A stretch of 64,000 bases of DNA from Paraburkholderia fynbosensis (GCF_902859935.1 NZ_CADIKI010000011.1:186001-250000); one strand, 5' to 3'. Counted from the stretch's first letter, positions 27,281-36,748 are shown. Notes: generated from the sequence alone by a model not told the origin. Program-made: numbers and translations.

Positions 27281-28228
27281 ATGACCTCTCTCAGCACCCG
27301 AAATTTCGACGCCCACGCAACAGCTGCACTCCTGGACTATCCCTCGCTGGTACGCGTGCTTCGGGAGACCATCATCGAATATGGCGCGGGACACGTCGTG
27401 AGTCCTGAGCGGCTGGCCATTCCGATGCAGGAAAGCGGCCTGATGCTGTCGATGCCTGCAAGTGCTAAAGACATCGCCATCCATAAGTTGGTGACCGTGT
27501 GTCCTTCGAATGGAAAACGCCAGCTTCCGACCATCCATGGTCAGGTCATCGCATGCGACGCGCACACCGGGGAAATGTTGTTCGTGCTCGACGGGCCGAC
27601 CGTAACCGGGCGGCGAACGGCGGCGGTCACTGTGCTGGGCATCCAGACCCTGCATGGCATGGCTCCGCGCAAAATTCTCATCATCGGCACCGGGAAACAG
27701 GCGGCCAATCACGCGGAAGCTTTCGCGGCCTCCTTCCCGGAAGCCAAACTGTTCGTCAAGGGTAGCTCCCAGGCAGTCGCGGAGGCCTTTGTGGCCCGGA
27801 GCCGGCCGGTAGCACCGAACCTGTCTGTCCTTGATGGCGATGTGTTTCCCGACGACATTGAAGTCGTCGTCACCTTGACAACGAGCAAGTCTCCGGTCTA
27901 CACGTTGTCGGCGCGCCCCGACCGTCTCGTCGTCGGCGTCGGCGCTTTCACGGCAGACGCAGCGGAACTCGGCAAGGAGACCGTCGACGGAAGTTTCTTG
28001 GTTGTAGATGACCCCGTCGGCGCAAAGCATGAAGCGGGCGACCTTATCCAGGCCAAGGTCAACTGGGCCTCAGTTTCTCCGCTTGCCAAGGCACTGACTG
28101 GCGAGCTGAAGCCGAGTGCGCCGATTCTGTTCAAGAGCGTTGGCTGCGCTGCGTGGGACTTGGCCGCGTGCCGCGTGGCGCGTAAAGCGCTCGGCGCAAA
28201 CGCCTGTCAAGTCGGCGCTGACGTGTAA
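27281..28228 (+). CDS. delta1-pyrroline-2-carboxylate reductase / ornithine cyclodeaminase family
   Basis: 315 residues from ATG 27281; a longer frame from 27182 overlaps the preceding gene. NAD(P)-binding Rossmann fingerprint ILIIGTGKQAANHAEAFAASFPEA (about 127-150) and the OCD/mu-crystallin pattern earlier in the chain. In this family some members reduce delta1-pyrroline-2-carboxylate to L-proline with NAD(P)H. The adjacent gene encodes a Cys/Thr-type proline racemase homologue whose product would be exactly that substrate, which makes this activity more likely than ornithine cyclodeaminase. The ribosome site is weak. Confidence 0.85.
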   Translation: MTSLSTRNFDAHATAALLDYPSLVRVLRETIIEYGAGHVVSPERLAIPMQESGLMLSMPASAKDIAIHKLVTVCPSNGKRQLPTIHGQVIACDAHTGEMLFVLDGPTVTGRRTAAVTVLGIQTLHGMAPRKILIIGTGKQAANHAEAFAASFPEAKLFVKGSSQAVAEAFVARSRPVAPNLSVLDGDVFPDDIEVVVTLTTSKSPVYTLSARPDRLVVGVGAFTADAAELGKETVDGSFLVVDDPVGAKHEAGDLIQAKVNWASVSPLAKALTGELKPSAPILFKSVGCAAWDLAACRVARKALGANACQVGADV

Positions 28229-28306
28229 GTAGCGCCGATTAAAATTGCTTGCCGGTTCCCTACGGCGAGTAAAAGCAGGATACCCACCGACTTCACTGAA
28301 GCAGAC

Positions 28307-29314
28307 ATGAAAATCACCCGCACCATCTCGACTGTTGAAGTCCACACCGGCGGTGAAGCATTCCGCATCGTTACCAGTGGCTTGCCGCGCCTGCCTGGCG
28401 ACACTATCGTCAAGCGACGTGCATGGCTGAAAGAAAACGCCGACGAAATCCGCACGGCCCTGATGTTCGAGCCTCGCGGTCATGCGGACATGTACGGCGG
28501 TTACCTGACGGAGCCGGTTAGCCCGAACGCGGATTTCGGTATCATCTTCCTGCACAACGAAGGCTACAGCGACCACTGTGGACACGGTGTCATCGCGCTG
28601 TCCACGGCGGCGGTCGAACTTGGCTGGGTGCAGCGTCGAGTACCTGAAACGCGCGTAGGTATCGACGCGCCGTGCGGGTTCATCGAAGCATTCGTGCAAT
28701 GGGACGGCGAGCATGCGGGCAATGTTCGTTTCGTGAATGTGCCGTCTTTTATCTGGAAACAGGACGTGACGGTCGAGACGCCGTCGTTTGGTCCGGTGAC
28801 TGGCGATATTGCGTTCGGTGGTGCATTCTACTTTTACACCGATGGTCAGCCACACGGGCTTGAAGTTCGTGAATCTTCGGTGGAAGAACTCATCCGTTTT
28901 GGAGCAGAGGTAAAGGAGGCTGCGAACAAGGCGTTCCCGGTCGTGCACCCTGATATCCCTGAAATCAACCATATCTACGGGACTATTATCGCTAACGCAC
29001 CGCGAAGCGACAGTTCCACACAAGCCAACTGCTGCGTATTCGCCGACCGCGAAGTGGACCGTTCACCGACCGGCTCAGGTACCGGCGGACGCGTCGCTCA
29101 GCTGTATCTGCGCGGTCAGTTGGGAAAGGGCGACACGCTCGTGAACGAGTCCATCATCGGCACGGTGTTCAAAGGACGGGTGCTGAGCGAGACGACTGTG
29201 GGCGATTTCCAAGCCGTCATCCCCGAGGTCGAAGGCAACGCTTTCGTTTGCGGCTTTGCGAATTGGATTGTGGACGATCGTGACCCTCTGACTTACGGGT
29301 TCCTTGTACGATAA
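28307..29314 (+). CDS. proline racemase-family protein, trans-3-hydroxy-L-proline dehydratase type
   Basis: 335 residues of the proline racemase fold. The first catalytic site keeps Cys 91 (SDHCGHGVIAL), but the second, normally Cys in DRSPCGTGT, is Thr 255 (DRSPTGSGTGGR). The Cys/Thr pair is the known signature of trans-3-hydroxy-L-proline dehydratases, which give delta1-pyrroline-2-carboxylate, as opposed to Cys/Cys racemases and epimerases. The gene follows the probable pyrroline-2-carboxylate reductase by 78 bp. Cytoplasmic. Together the two enzymes would convert trans-3-hydroxyproline, a collagen component, into L-proline. Confidence 0.92.
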   Translation: MKITRTISTVEVHTGGEAFRIVTSGLPRLPGDTIVKRRAWLKENADEIRTALMFEPRGHADMYGGYLTEPVSPNADFGIIFLHNEGYSDHCGHGVIALSTAAVELGWVQRRVPETRVGIDAPCGFIEAFVQWDGEHAGNVRFVNVPSFIWKQDVTVETPSFGPVTGDIAFGGAFYFYTDGQPHGLEVRESSVEELIRFGAEVKEAANKAFPVVHPDIPEINHIYGTIIANAPRSDSSTQANCCVFADREVDRSPTGSGTGGRVAQLYLRGQLGKGDTLVNESIIGTVFKGRVLSETTVGDFQAVIPEVEGNAFVCGFANWIVDDRDPLTYGFLVR

Positions 29315-29413
29315 CCGACGCTTAGTCGTGTCAGTTAGCGGCGAATGCCAAGATATCAACGCGTCCGGCGGTCCTGACATTCGCTGCTGGCAAGAGCGAA
29401 CCTGACAGCGCCG

Positions 29414-29899
29414 TTACGACATACGAGCCGCTCCAAACGAAGGCGCAAGCACCAATGTAGAGACCTTGCCATCGTTCTCGATTTCGACAAAGCCGATTCG
29501 CCTGTACCACTCATAGGCCACCCGGTTGCATACGAAGACATGCAAGTACAGCGGCTTTTGCAAGTGACTGGACAACGACCTGGCCTTGGCAAGCGCTTCG
29601 CTGCCGATCGACTTGTTTTGCATCTCCGGCACGATACAAAGCATCCTCAGCCAGACGAGATCAGGTTCGACGTCCCAGTGCACAAGCCCGCACCGGTTGC
29701 CTTCCTGCATAACTATCTGACAAGAACCCTGGCGAAGGCTTTTTGCAAACCCCGCTCGTTGCAAGTCCTCATCCCAGCCTTGCGCTGAGGTAACGAAACC
29801 CTTCATCGTCCGCTGGTACGTGTCATATAGCCATTCCGAGTCGTCGGATACGGCCTGCCGAAAACCCAGGTTCATAACAACGGCGCGATGATCGATCAT
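29414..29899 (-). CDS. GNAT-family N-acetyltransferase
   Basis: 161 residues. The GNAT core is visible: LVWLRMLCIVPEMQNKSIGSEALAKARSL is beta 4, the acetyl-CoA-binding loop (here QNKSIG instead of the canonical Q/RxxGxG/A) and alpha 3, followed by PLYLHVFVCNRVAYEWYRRIGFVEIE. Substrate not predictable. Oriented opposite to the hydroxyproline cluster and upstream of nothing obvious; it may be a single-gene unit. The altered binding loop is slightly unusual but within family variation. Confidence 0.82.
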   Translation of the reverse strand: MIDHRAVVMNLGFRQAVSDDSEWLYDTYQRTMKGFVTSAQGWDEDLQRAGFAKSLRQGSCQIVMQEGNRCGLVHWDVEPDLVWLRMLCIVPEMQNKSIGSEALAKARSLSSHLQKPLYLHVFVCNRVAYEWYRRIGFVEIENDGKVSTLVLAPSFGAARMS

Positions 29900-30071
29900 G
29901 ACTTTCCGTTACGGATGCACTGCAGCTGATGCCATCGCCAAGAGCATTCATTGAAACCGGAACTCCGACGCGCATCACGCGATGCGTCCTTCATGCCGTC
30001 CGGCATGCATGTGTTTCCCGGACGGCCAATCCCTTTTTGACTGCGGTCCAGATACCGGCGCCCGAACACGG

Positions 30072-31187
30072 TTACTGCACCATCTGCAGATCAGCAATCG
30101 CCGCGGCGAGAAAACGTGCCGCTTCACCGCCCGTGACAACTCGATGGTCGAACGTCAGACTAAGCGGCAAGATCCGATGCACAGCAGGAACCCCGCCGGC
30201 CGCCACGACCTGCTCATGAATGCGCCCCGCTCCGAGAATCGCGACAGTGGGCGGCACGACGATGGGAGCCGCGTATTTGCCCGCGATCATGCCGAAGTTC
30301 GACAGCGTGATCGTATTGCCTCGCAGTTCTTCCGGTGGAATCTTGCGAGCGCGGATGTCGGCACGCATGCGGTCGAGCCCCGCGCGCAGATCCGCTGCGT
30401 CGCGGTGCTCGACGTTGCGCAACACCGGTACGAAGAGACCATCCGGTAGATCGACGGCGATACCTAGATCGACTTTCTCCAGCACGTGGCGCCGTCCCGC
30501 ATGTCCGTCGAACCATGCGTTGAGCGCCGGTACGGCGCGGCATCCGGACACCAGCGCGCGGATCAGGCGGATCGTCACATCAGTATGTGGCGGCCACGCG
30601 TGAATGTCGGCGTCGTCGATGACGGTCGCTGCGGCCACCTCGCTCTGCGCGCGTGCCATGTTCTGGGCCATCGCGCGCCGTACGCCGCGCAGCACTTCAG
30701 GCGGCCCGAGATCAGCGAATATTCTCGCGACGCGCCGCACGTCCGCCGCCGTGATGACACCCTCCGGTCCCGACGGTGTCACCATCGCCAGATCGACATC
30801 CAGCTTGCGCGCGAGCGCCCGCACGGCCGGGATCGCCTTGGTCGCGCCGACACCCGCGCCCGCACCGCCGCCGAGTGCGGCCGGCGCTTCCTGCACAACG
30901 TGCTGGCCGACCTCCACATGGCCGACCACGGTACCGGCATCGGCTTCGTCGGCCGCCCCTTCGAATGCGACTAGCGGCGCCCCCAGATGCACGATGTCGC
31001 TCACCTGGCCGAACAGTTTCACGATGCGGCCGGATTGAGGCGACGGGATATCGACGATCGCCTTCGCTGTTTCGACCGACAACAGCGGTTGATCCGCGCG
31101 AACGTCATCGCCGCTCTTGACATGCCACTCGACGATCTCTGCTTCCTGCAAGCCTTCGCCGAGATCGGGTAGTTTGAAGATTTTCAT
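30072..31187 (-). CDS. 2-oxo acid dehydrogenase E2 component (dihydrolipoyl acyltransferase)
   Basis: 371 residues from ATG 31187 (MKIFKLPDLGEGLQEAEI). One lipoyl domain (about 1-76) with lipoyl Lys 42 in SVETAKAIVDIP, a peripheral-subunit-binding segment (about 118-155, AIPAVRALARKLDVDLAMVTPSGPEGVITAADV) and the catalytic acyltransferase domain with TFDHRVVTGG. Linkers are short compared with pyruvate dehydrogenase E2. It forms the core of the complex with E1 from the two genes upstream (7-bp gap to E1 beta). No E3 (lipoamide dehydrogenase) gene is nearby, so it must share one. The acyl group may be acetyl or branched-chain. Confidence 0.93.
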   Translation of the reverse strand: MKIFKLPDLGEGLQEAEIVEWHVKSGDDVRADQPLLSVETAKAIVDIPSPQSGRIVKLFGQVSDIVHLGAPLVAFEGAADEADAGTVVGHVEVGQHVVQEAPAALGGGAGAGVGATKAIPAVRALARKLDVDLAMVTPSGPEGVITAADVRRVARIFADLGPPEVLRGVRRAMAQNMARAQSEVAAATVIDDADIHAWPPHTDVTIRLIRALVSGCRAVPALNAWFDGHAGRRHVLEKVDLGIAVDLPDGLFVPVLRNVEHRDAADLRAGLDRMRADIRARKIPPEELRGNTITLSNFGMIAGKYAAPIVVPPTVAILGAGRIHEQVVAAGGVPAVHRILPLSLTFDHRVVTGGEAARFLAAAIADLQMVQ

Positions 31188-31194
31188 GATTTCA

Positions 31195-32172
31195 CTATGC
31201 TTCCAGCGCTTGCCTGACCGCGGCAACGATGCGCGCGGTGCACGGCATATATTGACTTTCGAGCCGGAACAGCGGCACCACCACGTCATATCCGGTGACG
31301 CGCTGCACCGGCGCGAGCAGTGAGTACAGTCCCCGCTCAGCGATGTTGGCGGCAATCTCCGCGCCGACCCCGCCGGTGCGTGAGCCCTCGTGCACGATCA
31401 CGCAGCGCCCGGTTTTCGCCACCGACGCGAGAATGGTGTCCAGCTCGAGCGGTTTGAGTGTCACCACGTCGATCACCTCGGCCGCCACGCCTTCCTGCGC
31501 GAGCAGATCGGCCGCGGCCTGCACCTCCTGCAACGCCCCGCCCCAACTCACCAGCGTGACGTCGGTTCCTTCGCGCAACGTAAAGCAACTGTCGAGCGGC
31601 AGCGCTTCTCCATCGTCCTCCACGGGCTGCCTGAACAGCCGATACAGGCGCGTCGGCTCGAAGAAGATCACCGGGTCCGGGTCCCGGATCGCCGCCAGCA
31701 GCAAGCCGTACGCGCGCGCCGGCGAGGACGGCGTCACGACGCGCAGCCCGGGTATGTGGGTGAAGAGCGCTTCAGGGTTTTCGGAATGATGCTCTGGCGC
31801 GTGAATGCCTGCGCCGCATGGCGCACGGATCACGAGTGGGCACGTCAGCCGTCCGCGCGTTCGATGCCGCAACCGTGACGCATGATTCAGAATGTGATCG
31901 ATGACCGGATAGATGAACCCCGCGAACTGGATCTCCACAATGGGCTTCAGGCCCATCGCCGCCATGCCGATCGCGGTGCCGGCAATTGCGGTTTCGGCCA
32001 GAGGCGTATCGATTACCCGCTGATTGCCGAAGCGTGTCTGCAGCCCGGCGGTCGTGCGAAACACGCCGCCGTTCACGCCAATGTCCTCTCCGAGCAGCAC
32101 GACGGCCGGGTCGTGCGCCAGTTCGTAGGCAAGCGCCTGATTGAGCGCGTCGACCATGCTGAGGTCAGCCAT
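31195..32172 (-). CDS. 2-oxo acid dehydrogenase E1 beta subunit
   Basis: 325 residues from ATG 32172 (GGGGAACGG upstream); its start lies inside the end of the E1 alpha gene with an 8-base overlap. Transketolase-pyrimidine domain with LLGEDIGVNGGVFRTTAGLQTRFGNQRVIDTPLAETAIAGTAIGMA and IRAPCGAGIHAPEHHSENPEALFTHIPGLRVVTPSSPARAYGLL, then the transketolase C-terminal domain. Pairs with E1 alpha to decarboxylate a 2-oxo acid using thiamine diphosphate. Compatible with pyruvate or branched-chain substrates. Confidence 0.94.
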   Translation of the reverse strand: MADLSMVDALNQALAYELAHDPAVVLLGEDIGVNGGVFRTTAGLQTRFGNQRVIDTPLAETAIAGTAIGMAAMGLKPIVEIQFAGFIYPVIDHILNHASRLRHRTRGRLTCPLVIRAPCGAGIHAPEHHSENPEALFTHIPGLRVVTPSSPARAYGLLLAAIRDPDPVIFFEPTRLYRLFRQPVEDDGEALPLDSCFTLREGTDVTLVSWGGALQEVQAAADLLAQEGVAAEVIDVVTLKPLELDTILASVAKTGRCVIVHEGSRTGGVGAEIAANIAERGLYSLLAPVQRVTGYDVVVPLFRLESQYMPCTARIVAAVRQALEA

Positions 32173-33253
32173 TGCCGTTCCCCGCAACCGGCGCGAAGCG
32201 CTCTGCCATTGCCAGTTGCTCGCGCATCGCCGGCGGCAACGTCTCATACAGGTGATCGAACATCGCGGACGCCCCCGGCGGCGGTATCGCGAGATACGCA
32301 TCGACGGCCTGCTCGACCTGCGCATGGCAGGCCTTGCCGAGTTGCTCGTCCCGCGCCTTGTCCCAGACGTTCAGGCGCATCATGAAAGTGCGCAAACGAA
32401 GCAGCGGTTCGTATTCCCAGCGCTTGCTGATGACTTCGGAGTCGCGATAGCGCGTCGCGTCATCGGCTGTCGTGTGATCGCCGAGACGATAGCTGAGCGC
32501 TTCGATCAGCGTCGGGCCATCGCCTCGGCGAGCCTTGGCGAGCGCCGCGTGGACAACCTCGTGCACGGCGATCACGTCGTTACCGTCGACCTGCAGCCCG
32601 TCGATTCCCGCTGCGATCGCTTTTTGCGCGAGCGTTTGAGCAGCGCTCTGGTGGCTACGCGGCACCGAAATTGCCCACTCGTTGTTGTTGACCACGAGGA
32701 CAAGCGGCGCCTGCCAGGCACCGGCCATGTTCATCGCCTCGTAGAAGTCCCCCTTGGACGTGGCGCCGTCGCCGAAGATCGCCACCGCGACGCGCGGCTC
32801 GTGACGCAGCATGAACGCGTAGGCCGCGCCGGCGGCGTGGCATATCTGTGTGGCGATCGGCACACAGTTCGGGAAATCGTTGCGGGGCACGCCGAAGTCG
32901 CTGCCGCGCTCGTCGCCGCCCCAGTACAGCAGACTTTCCACCATCGTGACGCCCCGCAGCAATTGCGCGGCGTGATCCCGATAGGAAGGGAACAGCACGT
33001 CGTCGGGCTGCATCGCGCTGGCCACGCCGACACCGACCGCTTCCTGGCCGAGCGACGACGCGAAAGTGCCGAGCTTGCCGGTACGCTGCAGCGCGACCGC
33101 CTTCGTGTCGAACGCCCGCGTCAGCACCATCGCGCGACAAAGAGAAATCAGCACCGCCGGGTCTCGCGCAAAGGCAGGCAAGGCCTGAACAGCCTCGCCA
33201 TCGGGGCCAAGATATTGCGTATAGCCGATGTGAAAAGTGGCAGCCGTGCTCAT
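32165..33253 (-). CDS. 2-oxo acid dehydrogenase E1 alpha subunit
   Basis: 362 residues. The thiamine diphosphate motif GDGATSKGDFYEAMNMAGAWQAPLVLVVNNNEWAISVPR (GDG...NN spacing about 30) is complete, as is SYRDHAAQLLRG near the active site and the phosphorylation-loop-like YRLGDHTTADDATRYRD. First gene of a three-gene operon E1 alpha, E1 beta, E2 read leftward. The branched-chain/pyruvate distinction cannot be made from sequence alone; the absence of a BkdR-type regulator or E3 leaves it open. Confidence 0.94.
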   Translation of the reverse strand: MSTAATFHIGYTQYLGPDGEAVQALPAFARDPAVLISLCRAMVLTRAFDTKAVALQRTGKLGTFASSLGQEAVGVGVASAMQPDDVLFPSYRDHAAQLLRGVTMVESLLYWGGDERGSDFGVPRNDFPNCVPIATQICHAAGAAYAFMLRHEPRVAVAIFGDGATSKGDFYEAMNMAGAWQAPLVLVVNNNEWAISVPRSHQSAAQTLAQKAIAAGIDGLQVDGNDVIAVHEVVHAALAKARRGDGPTLIEALSYRLGDHTTADDATRYRDSEVISKRWEYEPLLRLRTFMMRLNVWDKARDEQLGKACHAQVEQAVDAYLAIPPPGASAMFDHLYETLPPAMREQLAMAERFAPVAGNGNG

Positions 33254-33637
33254 GTCCGCCCCATGTTCTTTCAGATACCGAAGACGTGCCGGAGTTCACG
33301 CGCGAGCGACACGATACACGCAGCGCAGTGCGTACAAACTTCAGTTTAGGCAATAGCGGCGCGCGCATGGTGCCTGTTCCTCGCTTTGTCGATCACCCAG
33401 CGAGCCAGCCCTTAATGCGAACGTTCGGTTGTCGCAATGCAGCACTGGGCGCTGACAGGAAATCCGCCGTCTGCGCAGGCGCAAGCGTCCCGTCCGCATG
33501 ACGCGAGCGGAGGCCAGGCGCGGCGCTATACTGTGGTCCCGTCTACAGGACAAGTAGCCGGCGTGGCGAGGCGTCGTGATGCCGTTTCTGTGCGGTGTCC
33601 GCAAAGCGCGAATGCCAGCCGGCGAAGACATAAAAAA
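33254..33637. other. intergenic region between divergent operons
   Basis: About 385 bp between the E1 alpha gene and the exporter adaptor gene, expected to hold both promoters. A TATACT box at 33527-33532 could be the -10 element of the exporter operon. No gene supported, although the adaptor frame stays open upstream to 33437. Confidence 0.4.
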
Positions 33638-34840
33638 TTGGCAGATCACGATCTGAAGAGGCTGAAAATCGACCGGCCCGCCGTCGCTGCCGCACGGCGG
33701 CACAACTGGTTCGCTTACGGGGTCGTCGCGCTGCTTCTCGTCGGTGCGGCAGTCGCCGGCCTCAAGCTGGCCGGTCCGCAGGCCGTCGAAACCACCACCG
33801 TGGTGTCCGCTTACCCCTCGCAGACCTATACGCTGCTCAACGCGACCGGCTACGTCGTGCCGCAGCGCAAGGCCGCGGTGGCGTCGAAAGGGCAGGGGCG
33901 CCTCGAGTGGCTCGGCGTGCTGGAGGGTACGCGCGTCAAGAAAGACGAGGTGATTGCCCGGCTCGAAAGCGCGGACGTCGAGGCCGCGCTCGCGCAGGCC
34001 AAGGCGCAAATCAAGGTGGCGCAGGCCAATCTCGCGCTGCAGGTGGCCGAACTGAAGAACGCCCAGATCAACCTGCGCCGCTCCGCGATACTCGCGCCGC
34101 AGGGCGCCATGCCCGCCACCCAGTACGACTCCGATCTCGCCCGTTACGACAAGGCCCGAGCGTCGATCGACAACAGCCGTGCGGCGATCGCGTCGGCGCA
34201 GGCCAATGCGCAGGCCGCCCAGGTGGCCGTCGATCAAACAGTGATTCGCGCGCCGTTCGATGGCGTGGTGATCGAGAAGCATGCCAACGTCGGCGACAAC
34301 ATCACGCCGTTCTCGCAGGCATCCGACAGCAAGGGCGCCGTCGTGACGATCGCCGATATGGAAACGCTCGAAGTCGAAGCCGATGTCGCGGAATCGAACA
34401 TCGCGAAGATCACCGTGGACGAGCCTTGCGAGATCCAGCTCGATGCGCTGCCCGAACTCAGGCTGGCTGGCCGCGTGTCGCGCATCGTGCCGACTGTCGA
34501 CCGTTCGAAAGCGACCGTCCTCGTCAAAGTGCGCTTCGTCGATCGCGATGAGCGCGTGCTGCCCGACATGAGCGCCAAGATTGCGTTTCTGACGAAGCCT
34601 GTTCCGCCGCGGGACCGGAAGCCGGTGGTCGCGGTGCAGCCCGCGGCGATCGTCGAGCGCGATGGCCGCAAGGTCGCTTTCGTGATCAAGGACGATACCG
34701 TGCGCGAAGTGCCCGTCACGACCGGCGCGGCGCTCGGCGACCTCGTGGCCGTCAGCGGCGTGCATCCCGGCGATGTGCTCGTACGCGCACCGAACGAGCA
34801 CATCAAGGACGGCGCCAAAGTCACCGTGGCGAAGAAATAG
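33638..34840 (+). CDS. periplasmic adaptor (membrane fusion) protein of an ABC exporter, HlyD/MacA-like
   Basis: 400 residues if translation starts at TTG 33638 (LADHDLKRLKIDRP); an ATG in frame at 33437 would add 67 poorly conserved residues. An N-terminal membrane anchor (WFAYGVVALLLVGAAVAGLKL) is followed by the lipoyl-like half motif (NATGYVVPQRKAAVASKGQGRLEWLGVLEGTRVKKDEVIARLES), a coiled-coil hairpin rich in Ala and Gln (about 115-205) and the second lipoyl half (VIRAPFDGVVIEKHANVGD), then beta-barrel and membrane-proximal domains. It bridges the inner-membrane ABC exporter to an outer-membrane channel. First gene of a four-gene operon. Confidence 0.88.
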   Translation: MADHDLKRLKIDRPAVAAARRHNWFAYGVVALLLVGAAVAGLKLAGPQAVETTTVVSAYPSQTYTLLNATGYVVPQRKAAVASKGQGRLEWLGVLEGTRVKKDEVIARLESADVEAALAQAKAQIKVAQANLALQVAELKNAQINLRRSAILAPQGAMPATQYDSDLARYDKARASIDNSRAAIASAQANAQAAQVAVDQTVIRAPFDGVVIEKHANVGDNITPFSQASDSKGAVVTIADMETLEVEADVAESNIAKITVDEPCEIQLDALPELRLAGRVSRIVPTVDRSKATVLVKVRFVDRDERVLPDMSAKIAFLTKPVPPRDRKPVVAVQPAAIVERDGRKVAFVIKDDTVREVPVTTGAALGDLVAVSGVHPGDVLVRAPNEHIKDGAKVTVAKK

Positions 34841-34841
34841 T

Positions 34842-35564
34842 GTGGGCACTGTGGACAACGTGAAGCGCGTGAGCGATACAGAGCCGCTCGTCGACATCAG
34901 GCACCTCGTCAAATCGTACCGGCGCGGTGTTCAGACGGTGCCCGTTCTCTCCGACATCACGCTCTCGATCGGCGAAGGCGACTTCATTGCGCTGATGGGG
35001 CCGTCGGGGTCGGGGAAGAGCACGCTGCTCAATCTGATCGCGGGCATCGACCGGCCGGATGGCGGCGAACTGCGCGTCGGCGGACTCGACATCACGCGGC
35101 TGTCGGAGTCGACGCTGGCGGAATGGCGCGCGGCCCATGTCGGCTTCATCTTCCAGTTCTACAACCTGATGCCCGTGCTGACTGCATTCGAGAACATCGA
35201 ATTGCCGTTGATGCTCACGCGCCTATCGCGCAAGGAGCGGCGCGAGCGCGTGAGCCTCGTCCTCGACATGGTGAATCTGTCGGATCGCGCGCAGCATTAC
35301 CCGTCCGAGCTTTCCGGCGGCCAGCAGCAACGCGTCGCGATCGCTCGCGCGCTGATCACCGATCCGACGCTGATCGTCGCCGACGAACCGACAGGCGACC
35401 TGGACCGCACGTCCGCCGAGGAGGTGCTGACGATGATGCAGCGGCTCAATCGCGAACTCGGCAAGACCATTATCATGGTGACCCACGACGCGCACGCGGC
35501 GGGGGCGGCGAAGGCGCTCGTGCATCTGGAAAAGGGGGAACTGATCGATGGAACCACTCGCTGA
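34842..35564 (+). CDS. ABC exporter ATP-binding protein (MacB/LolD type)
   Basis: 240 residues if GTG 34842, one base after the adaptor stop, is the start; GTG 34851 and 34860 are alternatives. Walker A GPSGSGKST (53-61), signature LSGGQ (157-161), Walker B LIVADEP (177-183), switch His in MVTHDAHAAG. The FIFQFYNLMPVLTAFENIELPLML stretch is typical of the LolD/MacB mechanotransmission group, in which the ATPase drives periplasmic movement rather than substrate passage. Works with the two FtsX-type permeases downstream. Confidence 0.92.
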   Translation: MGTVDNVKRVSDTEPLVDIRHLVKSYRRGVQTVPVLSDITLSIGEGDFIALMGPSGSGKSTLLNLIAGIDRPDGGELRVGGLDITRLSESTLAEWRAAHVGFIFQFYNLMPVLTAFENIELPLMLTRLSRKERRERVSLVLDMVNLSDRAQHYPSELSGGQQQRVAIARALITDPTLIVADEPTGDLDRTSAEEVLTMMQRLNRELGKTIIMVTHDAHAAGAAKALVHLEKGELIDGTTR

Positions 35565-35585
35565 AGCGCGCCAGGGCCGATCGTC

Positions 35586-36740
35586 ATGTATCTGTTCAAG
35601 CTAATCACGAGAAACGCGTTGCGGCACAAGCTGCGCACGTTGCTGACCGTGTTCGGACTCCTGATCGCGGTGCTCGCGTACGGGCTGCTGCATACCGTGG
35701 TCGACGCATGGTATGCGGGCGCCGCGGCGGCATCGAACGCAAGGCTCGTGACGCGCAATGCGATCTCACTGGTGTTTCCGCTGCCGTTGAGCTACGAGAA
35801 CCGCATACGCGGCGTGGAAGGCGTGACGATGGTCGCGCGCTCCAACTGGTTCGGCGGTGTGTATCGCGAGCCGAAGAACTTCTTCGCGCAGTTCGCCGTA
35901 TCGGACAACTATCTCGACCTGTACCCGGAATTCATCTTGCCCGCGCAGCAGCGCAACGACTACGAGCGGGACCGCAAGGGCTGTCTGATCGGCCGGCAGC
36001 TCGCGAGCCAGTTCGGCTTCAAGATCGGCGACGTGATTCCGATCAAGGGCACGATCTATCCGGGCACCTGGGAGTTTGTCGTGCGCGGCATTCTCGACGG
36101 CCGCGACGAATCGACGATTACGCGCCAATTGATTTTCCACTGGGAGTACCTGAACGAAACGGTACGCAAGACGCCCGGGCGGAAAGCGGATCAGGTCGGG
36201 GTCTATGTGCTTGGTATCGCGAACCCGGACGAAGCCGCTGCGATCTCGCGCAATGTCGACAACGTATTCAGGAACTCGCTCGCCGAGACGCTCACCGAAA
36301 CCGAGCAGGCGTTCCAGCTTGGCTTCGTGGCGATGTCGAATCAGATCATTGCGGCGATCCGACTGGTGTCGTATGTGGTCATCGTCATCATCATGGCCGT
36401 GATGGCCAATGCGATGGCGATGAGCGCGCGCGAGCGCACGGTTGAATATGCGACGCTCAAGGCACTCGGTTTCGGCCCGGGATTTCTCGCGTTGCTGATG
36501 TTCGGCGAGTCGGTGACGATCTGCGCGGTGGGCGGCGGTCTCGGCATACTCGCCACCCCGCCCGCCGCAAGCCTCTTCAAGCAGGCGACGGCAGGCGTGT
36601 TCCCGGTGTTCCACGTGTCGCGCGAAACGATGCTGTTGCAGGCGGCGTGCGCGCTCGTCGTCGGGATCACGGCGGCGATCATTCCGGCGCTGCAGGCGGC
36701 GCGGGTGAGGATCGTCGAAGGCCTGCGGGCTATCGGCTAG
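35586..36740 (+). CDS. FtsX/MacB-type ABC permease 1
   Basis: 384 residues: a first membrane helix (LRTLLTVFGLLIAVLAYGLLHTVV), a long periplasmic domain (about 45-255) and three C-terminal membrane helices, the FtsX topology. ERTVEYATLKALGFGPGFLALLMFGESV is the characteristic cytoplasmic loop before helix 3. Twenty-one bases after the ATPase gene and eight before the second permease, so the two permeases likely form a heterodimer, unlike MacB in which ATPase and permease are fused. Confidence 0.9.
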   Translation: MYLFKLITRNALRHKLRTLLTVFGLLIAVLAYGLLHTVVDAWYAGAAAASNARLVTRNAISLVFPLPLSYENRIRGVEGVTMVARSNWFGGVYREPKNFFAQFAVSDNYLDLYPEFILPAQQRNDYERDRKGCLIGRQLASQFGFKIGDVIPIKGTIYPGTWEFVVRGILDGRDESTITRQLIFHWEYLNETVRKTPGRKADQVGVYVLGIANPDEAAAISRNVDNVFRNSLAETLTETEQAFQLGFVAMSNQIIAAIRLVSYVVIVIIMAVMANAMAMSARERTVEYATLKALGFGPGFLALLMFGESVTICAVGGGLGILATPPAASLFKQATAGVFPVFHVSRETMLLQAACALVVGITAAIIPALQAARVRIVEGLRAIG

Positions 36741-36748
36741 AGGCTCAC

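Noticed and set aside
27001..28030. Minus-strand frame overlapping the amidohydrolase and reductase genes (456 codons from 26660)
   Set aside because: Antisense shadow, Arg/Ser-rich, without start signal or domain.
35123..36445. 440-codon plus-strand frame spanning the exporter ATPase and permease
   Set aside because: A shifted-frame shadow of two well-identified genes, with Arg-rich composition.
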